From Franzmannia pantelleriensis (lineage in GTDB: Bacteria; Pseudomonadota; Gammaproteobacteria; Pseudomonadales; Halomonadaceae), in contig NZ_FNGH01000010.1 of NCBI RefSeq assembly GCF_900102875.1, forward strand, positions 1 to 64,000: a stretch of 64,000 nt of DNA. The letters run 5' to 3'. The notes beneath the pieces are model-generated. The model made no database searches and was not told where the DNA came from. It saw only the letters and a program-made list of their open reading frames with translations. Shown piece by piece: positions 35,902-45,019 of the stretch. The stretch's first letter is position 1, and every line of letters starts with the position of its first letter. The position numbers and the translations under genes were made by a program.

Positions 35902-37161
35902 ATGAGTTCTGCCCACGCCGCTGATCCCCCCGCCGCAGAGCAGATCGCCCTGCATCGCCAACCCGGCTTTGTGAGTTTCCTGGTGTCGCGCCTGGCGGCG
36001 GTGTTCGCCATGCAGATTCAGGCGGTGGTGGTGGCCTGGCAGGTATATGCCATTACCCGTGATCCGATGTCGCTGGCCTATGTGGGCCTGGCGCAGTTTC
36101 TGCCCATGGTGGTGCTGTTGCTGCCTGCCGGCGACCTGGTCGATCGCTTTCCGCGTAAGCGCATCCTGCAGCTGAGCTGGGGGGTGCAGGCGCTGTGTAG
36201 CGCCATGCTGTTAGCGCTTTCGCTGGCCGCCAGCGAGCGGGTCGGGGCCTTCTATGCGGTGCTCGCGCTGTTCGGCTGCGCCCGCGCCTTCACCGGTCCG
36301 GCGCTTCAGAGCCTGCTGCCCAATATCGTACCGCGCGCCCAGCTTGCCCAGGCCATCGCCCTGAACAGCGCCATCATGAAGATCGCGGTGATCGGCGGCC
36401 CAATGCTCGGCGGGATACTCTATGCGCTGGGCGGCGGCAGCCTCGCCTACGCCACCTGCCTGGGCTGCTTCGCCATTGCCCTGGCCGCGCTGCTGCCGGT
36501 GCCGATCCGCTTCAGCGAGGCCGCCACCTCTCTAGAGGCCACCGCCTGGCGCCGCTTTACCGCCGGCATTGGCTATATCCGCCGCCAGCCGATCATCCTC
36601 GGCGCCATCTCGCTGGACCTGTTCGCGGTACTGCTCGGCGGGGTGGTCGCGCTGCTGCCGATCTACGCCCAGGAGGTGCTGCATGTCGGTCCCGAGGGGC
36701 TGGGTGCGCTGCGCAGTGCCATCGCCGTCGGCGCCCTGCTGATGGGGATCTATCTCGGGGTGCGCGGCATCAAGCGCCACGCCGGCATGGTGATGTTCGT
36801 CGCCGTGGCGATATTCGGCGTTGCCAACCTGGTGTTCGCCTTCTCGACGCTGTTCTGGCTGTCGCTGCTGGCCATGCTGGTGGCCGGCGCCGCCGATATG
36901 ATCAGCGTCTATGTGCGCATGACGGTGATCCAGCTGGCCACCCCGGACGAGATGCGCGGCCGGGTCAATGCCGTCAACATGCTGTTCATCGGCTCCTCCA
37001 ACGAGCTCGGCGAGTTCCGCGCCGGCAGCATGGCGGCCTGGCTGGGCGCCGTGCCGGCAGCGGTTATCGGTGGCCTAGGCACCCTGGCGGTGGTCGGCGC
37101 CTGGATGCGGCTGTTCCCCACCCTGCGCCGCGTCGACCGCTTCGATGACGCCTCGCACTGA
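35902..37161 (+). CDS. MFS transporter, EntS/DHA3-like
   Basis: A 419-residue membrane protein with about twelve helices. The early segment QVYAITRDPMSLAYVGLAQFLP followed by LVDRFPRKR is typical of the DHA3 group that exports drugs and siderophores. The substrate is unknown; no siderophore or resistance gene is adjacent. Confidence 0.8.
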   Translation: MSSAHAADPPAAEQIALHRQPGFVSFLVSRLAAVFAMQIQAVVVAWQVYAITRDPMSLAYVGLAQFLPMVVLLLPAGDLVDRFPRKRILQLSWGVQALCSAMLLALSLAASERVGAFYAVLALFGCARAFTGPALQSLLPNIVPRAQLAQAIALNSAIMKIAVIGGPMLGGILYALGGGSLAYATCLGCFAIALAALLPVPIRFSEAATSLEATAWRRFTAGIGYIRRQPIILGAISLDLFAVLLGGVVALLPIYAQEVLHVGPEGLGALRSAIAVGALLMGIYLGVRGIKRHAGMVMFVAVAIFGVANLVFAFSTLFWLSLLAMLVAGAADMISVYVRMTVIQLATPDEMRGRVNAVNMLFIGSSNELGEFRAGSMAAWLGAVPAAVIGGLGTLAVVGAWMRLFPTLRRVDRFDDASH

Positions 37162-37233
37162 CGAGGCATGCAGACCGCAACAGCGCAATTTGCGACTAGA
37201 CTGGCTGGGAAGCCGTCATTGCGAGGGAGCATC

Positions 37234-37665
37234 ATGTCTGCCACGACCCAACATAGCGGCAGCTGCCTATGCGGCGCCGTCACCCTTACCGTCGAGGTCA
37301 AATCCGATGAGGTCGACGCCTGTCACTGCAGCCTGTGCCGCCGCTGGGGCGGCGGTCCACTGCTGGCCATCGAGGGAGCCGGCCACCTGGAGCTGCAAGG
37401 CGAGGAGAATGTCAGCGTGTATGCCTCCTCCGAGTGGGCCGAGCGCGGCTTCTGCCGGCACTGCGGCACCCACCTGTTCTACCGCCTCAAGAGCGGCGAG
37501 CACCATGCGGTACCGGTGGGACTGGTCGACCAGGGCCACGGCTGGCACTTCGCCACCCAGATCTTCATCGACGAAAAGCCCGGCTACTACGCCTTTGCCA
37601 ACGAGACCCACGACATGACCGGCGATCAGGTGTTCGCGGCGTTTAACGCTGGCGACGGAAGCTGA
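37234..37665 (+). CDS. GFA-domain (CENP-V/GFA) zinc protein
   Basis: A 143-residue protein with the zinc ligands of the glutathione-dependent formaldehyde-activating fold: SGSCLCGAV, CHCSLCRRW and CRHCGTHLFY. Most family members have no proven role in formaldehyde metabolism. The start at 37234 has AGGGAG upstream. Confidence 0.82.
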   Translation: MSATTQHSGSCLCGAVTLTVEVKSDEVDACHCSLCRRWGGGPLLAIEGAGHLELQGEENVSVYASSEWAERGFCRHCGTHLFYRLKSGEHHAVPVGLVDQGHGWHFATQIFIDEKPGYYAFANETHDMTGDQVFAAFNAGDGS

Positions 37666-37668
37666 GAG

Positions 37669-38952
37669 TCAGAAGTGGGCGCCAGCCAGCATGCTGACCC
37701 AACCGGCCAGACGCTTGTGCCAGGGGCGGCTCTCCCAGCGTTCGAGGTCGTAGCGTTCGGCGTGGCGAATATCGTCCTCGATCAGCTCGCGGATTCGCTG
37801 GGCAAAGTCCTCATCGTAGACGTTGAGATTGCCCTCCTTATTGATGCGAAAGGAGCGGTTGTCGAGGTTGGTGGAACCGATGCTCGCCCAACGGTCGTCG
37901 ATGCTGATCAGCTTGGCGTGATACATCGACGGCTGGTACTCGTGGATCGCCACCCCGGCCTCGAGCATCGGCCGCCAGCGGTTGACCGAGGCGTGACGCA
38001 TGAAACCCATGTCGATGCTGTCGCCGGGCACCAGGATATTGATATCGACGCCACGCTCGCGGGCATCGACCAGCGCCTCGAGAAACTCGGCATCGGGGTA
38101 GAAGTAGGCCGAGCCGAAGGTGATACGCTCTTCGGCCGTTGCGATGGCCACCATCAGCATCTTGCGCATGCGATGACGGCCTTCGCGAGGCGTGCTGGTC
38201 ACCATCTGCGCCTCGAGCTCGCCCTGCGCTTCCAACTCGGGAAAGTACGCCTCGCCCAATAGCAGACGGCCACTGGCGTCCAGCCAGGTGTCGACGAAGG
38301 CGGCCTGCATATTACCCACCACCGGCCCCTCGACGCGGAAGTGATGATCGCGATAGGCCTGGCCATCGTCACCGGGGAGCCAGCTGTCGGTGATATTGGC
38401 GCCACCGATAAAACCGCTGCGACCATCGACCATCAGCAGCTTGCGGTGGGTACGATGATTGAATCGCGCCAGCTCGTACCATGACGGTTTGCGCCAGCGG
38501 ATCACCTCGACGCCTGCGTCCTGCATGCGTGAAAACTTGTCGGCCGCCGCAGGCACCGAACCGACATAGTCGATCAGCGCATGCACCGCCACACCGCGCT
38601 CGGCCGCCGCCGACAGCGCCTCGACGAATGGCTCGGTGGCCGCCTCGCCCCAGAACTCGAAGGTCTCGAAGGTGATGGAGGCTTCGGCAGCGTCAATGGC
38701 ATCGAGCATATCGGCGTAGATCGCCTCGCCGTCCTCGAGCATGGCAATACGGTTGCCGGCCACGATCGACTGCTCGAGGATCAGCCCCATGCTGCGGCGA
38801 AAATCCGCGTCGCTGGTATCGAAATCCACCGCCACCGGCTCGAGCAGCCGCTTCGGCTTGGGCGTCGCGTTGTAGAGCAGCACGCTGCCCACGGTGAACA
38901 CAACGGCGACCACTGCGGCCGTGTAGGCAATGAGTCGAGTACGACGTTTCAC
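37669..38952 (-). CDS. Phospholipase D/cardiolipin synthase-family protein
   Basis: A 427-residue protein with one N-terminal membrane helix (residues 7-27) and two HKD motifs: H169, K171, D176 (HRKLLMVD) and H345, K347, D352 (HAKLISID), each followed by a Gly-Asn segment (GGANI, GSTNLDNRS). It would join two phosphatidylglycerols, or use another lipid, to make cardiolipin at the inner membrane. It lacks the second N-terminal helix of ClsA, so it is closer to the ClsB/C-type group. Confidence 0.85.
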   Translation of the reverse strand: MKRRTRLIAYTAAVVAVVFTVGSVLLYNATPKPKRLLEPVAVDFDTSDADFRRSMGLILEQSIVAGNRIAMLEDGEAIYADMLDAIDAAEASITFETFEFWGEAATEPFVEALSAAAERGVAVHALIDYVGSVPAAADKFSRMQDAGVEVIRWRKPSWYELARFNHRTHRKLLMVDGRSGFIGGANITDSWLPGDDGQAYRDHHFRVEGPVVGNMQAAFVDTWLDASGRLLLGEAYFPELEAQGELEAQMVTSTPREGRHRMRKMLMVAIATAEERITFGSAYFYPDAEFLEALVDARERGVDINILVPGDSIDMGFMRHASVNRWRPMLEAGVAIHEYQPSMYHAKLISIDDRWASIGSTNLDNRSFRINKEGNLNVYDEDFAQRIRELIEDDIRHAERYDLERWESRPWHKRLAGWVSMLAGAHF

Positions 38953-39029
38953 GAATGGCTCCCTGCCTCATGTGATCGCCCCATGATTGCAGCCGCCCGA
39001 GGGGAATGCGAGTGTTTCTGAGGCCCCGT

Positions 39030-39752
39030 TCAGTTCCTACCGAATAGATTCTTCTGCACTTCCCTGAGGTGCTCTTCCAGCAGCGCCCTGGCCGTGTCCT
39101 CGTCGCGATCGCGTAGTGCGGCGACGATGGCGCGATGCTGCATCTCGTAGCGCTTGCGACGCTCGGGAGTCAGCGAGACACGCTTTAGACGCCCCCATTC
39201 CCCCTCCTCACGCACCACATTGGTTAATTCCAGGATGCGCAGAAAGAAGCTGTTGTGGGTGGCCTCGGCAAACGCCTGGTGGAGAGCACCATCCCAGTGC
39301 TCGAACGCTTCGATGGCCGTTGCGGCTTCCGAGCGGACGATGCATTCATCCATGCGTTCGAAGTCAGACGCGGTGGCGTAGCGCACGATCAGCGCCACCA
39401 TCTGCGGTTCAATCAGCAACCGTGCTTCCATCAGCTGGGCCGGACTGGTCTGGACCGCCACCCCCCGTGCCCCCACGACGGGCTCCTCGCGCTGGGGTAC
39501 CAGTTCACTGACTTGCTCCGAGACGAAGGTCCCACTCCCTACCACCTGAGTGATCAGGCCCTGCTGCTTGAAGTTGCCAAGCACGCGCCGCACTGCTCCA
39601 CGCGAGGCGGCAAACCGCTCACTGAGTTCACGCTCTGTGGGCAAGCGGTGGCCCGCAGGGAAGTTGCCGCTTTCGATTTGCTGCTGAAGATAGCGAGCCA
39701 GGGAGCGCGCACCATCGGCACGCACTGCCTTACCCAGGGTCTTTTCACTCAC
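39030..39752 (-). CDS. GntR-family regulator, FadR subfamily
   Basis: A 240-residue protein with an N-terminal winged helix (GHRLPTERELSERFAASRGAVRRVLGNFKQQGLI, then GSGTFVS) and a helical FCD effector domain (LMEARLLIEPQMVALIV; HQAFAEATHN). The GTG start at 39752 is supported by AAGGA six bases ahead; the longer TTG frame runs through the operator region. It is divergent from the FAA hydrolase and transporter genes and probably controls them. ACCATTTGGT at 39803-39812 is a small palindrome that could be its site. Confidence 0.82.
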   Translation of the reverse strand: MSEKTLGKAVRADGARSLARYLQQQIESGNFPAGHRLPTERELSERFAASRGAVRRVLGNFKQQGLITQVVGSGTFVSEQVSELVPQREEPVVGARGVAVQTSPAQLMEARLLIEPQMVALIVRYATASDFERMDECIVRSEAATAIEAFEHWDGALHQAFAEATHNSFFLRILELTNVVREEGEWGRLKRVSLTPERRKRYEMQHRAIVAALRDRDEDTARALLEEHLREVQKNLFGRN

Positions 39753-39906
39753 AGGCTGTCCTTCATCCTCGTGCCGATCCGTCACCAATTCAGCAAAAGT
39801 ATACCATTTGGTCCCACTATTCAAAAAACACCCTTGAATTGGTACATGATAAGTTCTAGTCTCGATGAATACGAGACCAAATCAAACCTATGGAGAACCA
39901 AGCCAG

Positions 39907-40791
39907 ATGAAATTCGCCACGCTCCGCTCAAGCCCCGACCTGCCGACCTTCGTCGCCCTGGTCGATGAGCATACCCAGCGCTACTGGCCGCTGTCCGATC
40001 TGATACCTGATTTCTCGGGGGATATGACTCAGCTAGTACAGGTATGGGGCAGCCTCAAGCATCAGGTCGTGCCCAAAGGCGACGGCCAGCCGCTCGACAC
40101 TGTTCGTGTCGAAGCCCCCATACACCCGCACCGCAACATGTTCTGCGTCGGCAAGAACTACTTCGAGCACGCAGCCGAATTCAGCAACTCGGGCTTCGAC
40201 AGCAGCACCAATGCCGACGATGTAGTACCAAAGTTCCCCATCATTTTCACCAAGGCCTATAGCACGCTGATCGCAAACGGCGACGAGATCCTGCGTCACG
40301 CCGCGGTCACCGAGCAACTCGACTACGAGGCCGAGTTCGCCATCATCATCGGCAAGGGTGGGCGCGGCATCTCCAAGGACCAGGCCTTCGATCACGTCTG
40401 GGGATATACCGTGGCCAACGACGTCACCGCTCGTGACCTGCAGAAGAATCACAAGCAGTGGCACCTGGCAAAATCCCTGGACGGACTCTGCCCCATGGGG
40501 CCGTGGATCACCACCGCCGACGAGATCGACCCCACCGATGCCAGCATCAAGTGCTGGGTCAACGGTGAGCTGCGCCAGGACTCCAATATTGGTCAACTGA
40601 TCTTCGACATTCCTACCTTGATCGAAACCATTTCGGCCGGTATCGAGCTCAAACCGGGGGACGTGATTATCACCGGCACCCCGGTCGGGGTCGGCATCGG
40701 CTTCGATCCCCCCAAGTTCCTGCAGACCGGCGACGTGGTACGCGTCGAGGTCGAGGGCATGGGGGCACTCGAGAACCGGGTCGGTCAGTAG
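39907..40791 (+). CDS. Fumarylacetoacetate hydrolase-family protein
   Basis: A 294-residue enzyme. The FAA catalytic domain begins near residue 75 (MFCVGKNYFEHAAEF) and has the metal ligands in DYEAEFAIIIG and the Asp of VANDVTARDLQ, followed by GKSLDG-like AKSLDGLCPMGPW and ITGTPVGVGIGF. Members hydrolyse or decarboxylate 2-keto acids, or isomerise them in aromatic and sugar-acid pathways. The adjacent TTT transporter points to a carboxylate substrate, but which one is unknown. Confidence 0.85.
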   Translation: MKFATLRSSPDLPTFVALVDEHTQRYWPLSDLIPDFSGDMTQLVQVWGSLKHQVVPKGDGQPLDTVRVEAPIHPHRNMFCVGKNYFEHAAEFSNSGFDSSTNADDVVPKFPIIFTKAYSTLIANGDEILRHAAVTEQLDYEAEFAIIIGKGGRGISKDQAFDHVWGYTVANDVTARDLQKNHKQWHLAKSLDGLCPMGPWITTADEIDPTDASIKCWVNGELRQDSNIGQLIFDIPTLIETISAGIELKPGDVIITGTPVGVGIGFDPPKFLQTGDVVRVEVEGMGALENRVGQ

Positions 40792-40851
40792 CCGCCCATC
40801 AGGTAGACGCACCGGGTCAACAATATTCCACAACAACACCAGGAGCACGCC

Positions 40852-41946
40852 ATGTTCACTAACACTCCCGTACTCAAGACGCTGTCAGCCGCCGTGCTGG
40901 TCGCTTCCGGCAGCATTGCCGCCACGACTGCCACGGCCGACGACTTCTACGCCGACAAGACCATCGAAATGGTCGTGCCCTTCGGCGAGGGCGGCGCCAC
41001 CTATGTGGCCGCCAAGTTCCTCGAGCCGTTCCTCGAGAAGCACCTGCCCGGCAACCCGCGCGTGGATGTCCAGACGCGCCCCGGCGGCGGCTCGATCCTC
41101 GGCGCCAACTGGTTCGAGCAGAATGCCGAGCCGGACGGCGAAACGATCCTGTTCACCACATCGTCGACGTCCAACCCCTATGTGTTGGGCATGGACGCCG
41201 TGGAATACGATCTCGCTGCCATGCGTCCGGCCTATAGTCTGCCCTTTGGTGCGGTGATCTATGTCTCACCGAGCACCGGGATCGACTCACCCGCCGGCCT
41301 TCAGGCCCCCGACATGCCGCTGATCTACGGCGGTATCGCCGCAGCGGCCAGCGATCTCCCGACGCTGCTGGCCTTCGAGCTGCTGGATCTCGATATCCAG
41401 ACGGTACTCGGCTTCGACGGCCGCGGCCCAGCGCGCCTGGCCTTCGAGCGTGGCGAAACCAATATCGACTTCCAGTTCACACCGGCCTACATGTCACAGG
41501 TCGTCGACATGGTCGAGGCCGGCACTGCGGTCCCCCTCATGACCGGTGGCTCGGTCGGCGAAGATGGCGTGCTCAGTGCACGCGACACCGCCTTCCCGGA
41601 TTACCCCTCGGTCTACGAAGTCTATGAGGAACTTTACGGCGACGCCCCCTCCGGCGTGGAGTGGGACGCTTTCCAATCGATCGGCGCCGTGACCTTCAAC
41701 TTCGGCCTCACCGCCTACCTGCCCGAAGGCACGCCTGACGAGATCCTCGATATCTTCGAACAGACCATTACCGCCATCAACGAGGACCCGGAGTATCAGG
41801 AGCAGAGTCAGGACGCCGTGGGCGGCTACTCGCTACTGCCCGCCTCCGAGGTCAGCGAGTCGCTCAGCGAAGCGCTGCAGCCATCCGATGAGGTACGCGA
41901 GCATCTGCGCACGCTTCTCTCGGAAGAGTACGACGTCGAGCTCTGA
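40852..41946 (+). CDS. Tripartite tricarboxylate transporter binding protein (TctC family)
   Basis: A 364-residue periplasmic protein with a signal peptide ending near ATATA (residue 28). TctC blocks are TIEMVVPFGEGGATYVAAKFLEP, RPGGGSILGANWF, the Asp-rich YGGIAAAASDLP and FDGRGPARLAFERGETN. It binds a small carboxylate for the TctAB channel encoded next. A terminator after it may make it more abundant than the permease. Confidence 0.87.
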   Translation: MFTNTPVLKTLSAAVLVASGSIAATTATADDFYADKTIEMVVPFGEGGATYVAAKFLEPFLEKHLPGNPRVDVQTRPGGGSILGANWFEQNAEPDGETILFTTSSTSNPYVLGMDAVEYDLAAMRPAYSLPFGAVIYVSPSTGIDSPAGLQAPDMPLIYGGIAAAASDLPTLLAFELLDLDIQTVLGFDGRGPARLAFERGETNIDFQFTPAYMSQVVDMVEAGTAVPLMTGGSVGEDGVLSARDTAFPDYPSVYEVYEELYGDAPSGVEWDAFQSIGAVTFNFGLTAYLPEGTPDEILDIFEQTITAINEDPEYQEQSQDAVGGYSLLPASEVSESLSEALQPSDEVREHLRTLLSEEYDVEL

Positions 41947-41961
41947 CCTCGCGCCTCGTGT

Positions 41962-42007
41962 CGCGGCCAACCACCCGCTCCGCGAGTGGCCCTGGCCGCG
42001 TTTTTTT
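41962..42007 (+). terminator. Terminator between tctC-like and tctAB-like genes
   Basis: CGCGGCCA pairs with TGGCCGCG (with an inner CCAC/GTGG stem) and is followed by seven T residues. It lies inside the operon, 24 bases before the permease start. Confidence 0.8.
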
Positions 42008-42030
42008 GACCCCTGCATAGGACATGTCTT

Positions 42031-44001
42031 GTGCTAGAGAACATTTCATCGGCCTTGGCGATCCTGTTCGAGCCCATGCGGCTTTTGGCGCTGTTTGCCG
42101 GCATGCTGGCCGGTATGGTCTTCGGCATGCTGCCGGGGCTAGGCGGCGTCGCCGCCGTGTCGATCCTGCTACCCTTCATCTACCTGATGGACAGCTACTC
42201 CGGGCTGGCCATGCTGCTGGGCGCTATTTCGGTCATCTACACTGCCGACACCATCACCTCGGTGCTACTGGGCGCACCGGGTTCTCCGGCCTCGGCACCC
42301 ACCGCCATCGAGGGGCATGCGCTGGCCAAACAGGGCAAGGCTTCGCTGGCGCTGGGCGTGGGCTTCCTGGCGTCGATGGTCGGCGGTTTGTTCGGCGCCA
42401 TGATCCTGTCAGTAGCGATCCCGATTGCGGGACCGCTGGTATTAGCGCTGGGCACTCCCGAGCTATTCATGTTCGCCCTGGTGGGGCTATGTTTTGCCGC
42501 CAGCATGGTCGGCAAGGATATCGTCGTGGGCCTGGCCGCAGCTTGCTTCGGCATCCTGCTGGGCGTGGTGGGTGCCGCCCCGGCCGCCGCCAACTACCGC
42601 TTCATCTTTGGCCAGTCCTATCTGATGGACGGCCTGTCGCTGCCGATCGTCGCCCTCGGGCTGTTTGCCGTAGCCGAGCTGATCGGCATGGTCGCCGCCG
42701 GCGGCGGTATCGCCGGCAAGCCGATGACCATGGGCAAGTGGGGCGAGAGCTTCAGGGAGTTCTGGATCAGCCGCTGGCTGATCGTGCGCTCGTCGATCAT
42801 CGGTATCTTCGGTGGTTTCGTACCGGCGGTGGGTGCCAGCGCCTCTACCTGGATCGCCTACGGCCACGCCATGAGCTCGACCAAGGACAAGCGTCGCTTC
42901 GGCAAGGGCGAGATCCGTGGGGTGGCCGGTGCCGAGGGCGCTAACAATGCCACCGTGATATCCGATCTGGTGCCGACCATGCTGTTCAGCGTGCCCGGCG
43001 GGCCTGCGGCGGCCATCTTCCTCGGCGCGCTGTTCTCGTTCGGCTTCTACCCCGGTCCGCGGATGGTCAGCGAGACACCGGACCTGATGTACATGATCGT
43101 GTGGAGCGTGGCACTCGCCTCGGTGATGGGCGCCGTACTGTGCTTCGCAGTGACGCCCTATCTGGCGCGTTTGACGCGCATCAACTTTGCGCTGATCGCC
43201 GCCCCGCTGCTGTTGATCATGGTCGCCGGGGCCTATCAGGGCACCCAGACCTTCGGCGACATTCTGGCCCTGCTGGTACTGGGGGTGATCGGCTGGTTGA
43301 TGAAAAACGCCGGCTGGCCACGGGCCCCCGTATTGGTCGGCTTCGTGCTGGCCACGCCCATGGAGCAGTACTTCTGGCTGACCACGCAGATCCACGGCTT
43401 CACCTGGCTGACCCGGCCGGGCGTACTGATCATCGCCTCGCTGATCGTCGTCCCCATGCTGCTCGCCCTCGTACGCAAATGGCGTGCCAAACGTTCATCA
43501 ACGTCATCCGACTCGACCGAACAGGAGAGCCATACCGCACGCGACGATGAAGCCCCTCGCGACACCGCCGTTCTGCTGCTCGCCTCGTCGCTGCTGCTGG
43601 TCACCTTCGCCTATGCCTTCTACGAGATGCTGGGCTTTCGCAGTAATGCCAGGCTAATGCCGGCGCTGGGCATCGTGCCGGGGCTGCTGCTGAGCCTGTA
43701 TATCCTCGGTCGCCAGCTCTACCGGATGCGCCAGCAAGGGCGCATCATCCATCTCGGCTCGCGTCAGGAACTGCCAGTCTTGGCGGGCATTCTCGGCTAT
43801 GGCCTGGCGATGTGGCTGGTCGGCTTCAATCTGGCCACCCCGCTGCTGCTGGCCTGGCTGCTGCTGAAGTGCGCGGGAATGCGGCTGATCAGTGCAGCAC
43901 TCTATGGCGCCATCGTATATGCCACGGCCCAAGGGATGTTCGCCCTGATGCGGCTCACCCCACCCGTGGGGAGTTGGATCAACCTGCCGATGCCGTGGTG
44001 A
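42031..44001 (+). CDS. Tripartite tricarboxylate transporter permease, TctA-TctB fusion
   Basis: A 656-residue membrane protein. Residues 1-485 are TctA (GMLPGLGGVAAVSILLPF, LLGAPGSPASAPTAIEGHALAKQGKA and GAEGANNATVISDLVPTM). A charged linker (about 486-512, RAKRSSTSSDSTEQESHT) leads to four more helices at 513-656 that correspond in size and place to the small subunit TctB, normally a separate gene. Start GTG at 42031, with AGGA upstream. Confidence 0.85.
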   Translation: MLENISSALAILFEPMRLLALFAGMLAGMVFGMLPGLGGVAAVSILLPFIYLMDSYSGLAMLLGAISVIYTADTITSVLLGAPGSPASAPTAIEGHALAKQGKASLALGVGFLASMVGGLFGAMILSVAIPIAGPLVLALGTPELFMFALVGLCFAASMVGKDIVVGLAAACFGILLGVVGAAPAAANYRFIFGQSYLMDGLSLPIVALGLFAVAELIGMVAAGGGIAGKPMTMGKWGESFREFWISRWLIVRSSIIGIFGGFVPAVGASASTWIAYGHAMSSTKDKRRFGKGEIRGVAGAEGANNATVISDLVPTMLFSVPGGPAAAIFLGALFSFGFYPGPRMVSETPDLMYMIVWSVALASVMGAVLCFAVTPYLARLTRINFALIAAPLLLIMVAGAYQGTQTFGDILALLVLGVIGWLMKNAGWPRAPVLVGFVLATPMEQYFWLTTQIHGFTWLTRPGVLIIASLIVVPMLLALVRKWRAKRSSTSSDSTEQESHTARDDEAPRDTAVLLLASSLLLVTFAYAFYEMLGFRSNARLMPALGIVPGLLLSLYILGRQLYRMRQQGRIIHLGSRQELPVLAGILGYGLAMWLVGFNLATPLLLAWLLLKCAGMRLISAALYGAIVYATAQGMFALMRLTPPVGSWINLPMPW

Positions 44002-44084
44002 CATGACTCACCTCATGCGGCTGGACAAGGCAGCACATTGGCGTAGCCTGGGTATATCACTCACACCACATGGAAGGATCTGGT

Positions 44085-44561
44085 ATGACACTGGCAGTAG
44101 GCGACAAGATTCCCGACGTCACGATCAAGACCAATGGCCCCGACGGCCCCCAGGATATCTCCACCGCGGAGCTGTTTGCCGGCAAGCGGGTGGTGCTGTT
44201 CGCCGTTCCCGGCGCGTTCACCCCCGGCTGTTCCAACACCCATATGCCGGGGTTCGTGATAAAGGCCGACGAGATTCTGGCCAGGGGGGTCGATACCATC
44301 GCCTGCATGGCGGTCAACGACGCCTTCGTGATGGACGCCTGGCAGAAGCACCAGAATGCCGAGGCCTTCACCATGCTCGCCGACGGCAATGCCGACTTCG
44401 CCAAGGCCATCGGCACCGACATGGATGCTAGCGCTGGCGGCATGGGCACGCGCAGCAAGCGCTTTGCGCTGATCGCCAATGACGGCGTGGTCGAGTACAT
44501 CGGCATCGACGCCAAGGGCGTTGAGAAGAGCAGTGCCGAGACGGTGCTGGCTCAGCTGTAG
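44085..44561 (+). CDS. Peroxiredoxin, Prx5 type
   Basis: A 158-residue thioredoxin-fold peroxidase. The peroxidatic cysteine is C49 in VPGAFTPGCSNTHMPGF, and no resolving Cys domain is fused, as in AhpC/TSA Prx5 proteins that use glutathione/glutaredoxin. It reduces hydrogen peroxide and alkyl peroxides in the cytoplasm. The start at 44085 is supported by GGAAGGA upstream. It is a stand-alone gene. Confidence 0.9.
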   Translation: MTLAVGDKIPDVTIKTNGPDGPQDISTAELFAGKRVVLFAVPGAFTPGCSNTHMPGFVIKADEILARGVDTIACMAVNDAFVMDAWQKHQNAEAFTMLADGNADFAKAIGTDMDASAGGMGTRSKRFALIANDGVVEYIGIDAKGVEKSSAETVLAQL

Positions 44562-44635
44562 CGCCAACCAGCAATTCCGCAGACAAGCAATCGATAGACA
44601 AGGCGCCACTCTGGATGGGTGGCGCCTCACGTTCC

Positions 44636-45019
44636 TCACACCTTCTGTACCTCGACGGTCATGCCCAACAGCAGAAACGAGAGTGTCTTGCCGTGGCCAT
44701 CCAGGTTGAGCGCCCCGTTGACCCCGCCCTGCAAAACATCGTCTATCACCAGGTTCATCCCGGCCAGGCCCGGCATCGGGTAACGCCGCACCCGGCTGGC
44801 ACCGCGGTGGGCAAACAGTGCCAGCACCCGCGTCTCGGTGACCTGATCCATCAGCAGGGCGTAGTGATTCGGATCATAGGCGAACAGCGCCAGATTGAGG
44901 CGGTCGCCTTTATCACCGGCGCGGGCGTGAGCCAGCCGATGGAGCGGAACCGTGAGGCCGTCGACGCCGTCTTGCACTCGTTCGGATGAAGTTACCAGGG
45001 TCGGTTCAACTGGCGACAT
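44636..45019 (-). CDS. AtuA-associated small protein
   Basis: A 127-residue protein that matches the C-terminal domain often attached to, or encoded next to, AtuA-type proteins (LAHARAGDKGDRLNLALFAYDP, RRYPMPGLAGMNLVIDDVLQGG). The start at 45019 lies inside the end of the AtuA gene (14-base overlap), so the two are translated together. Its biochemical role is unknown; as a partner of AtuA it probably forms one enzyme. Confidence 0.75.
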   Translation of the reverse strand: MSPVEPTLVTSSERVQDGVDGLTVPLHRLAHARAGDKGDRLNLALFAYDPNHYALLMDQVTETRVLALFAHRGASRVRRYPMPGLAGMNLVIDDVLQGGVNGALNLDGHGKTLSFLLLGMTVEVQKV

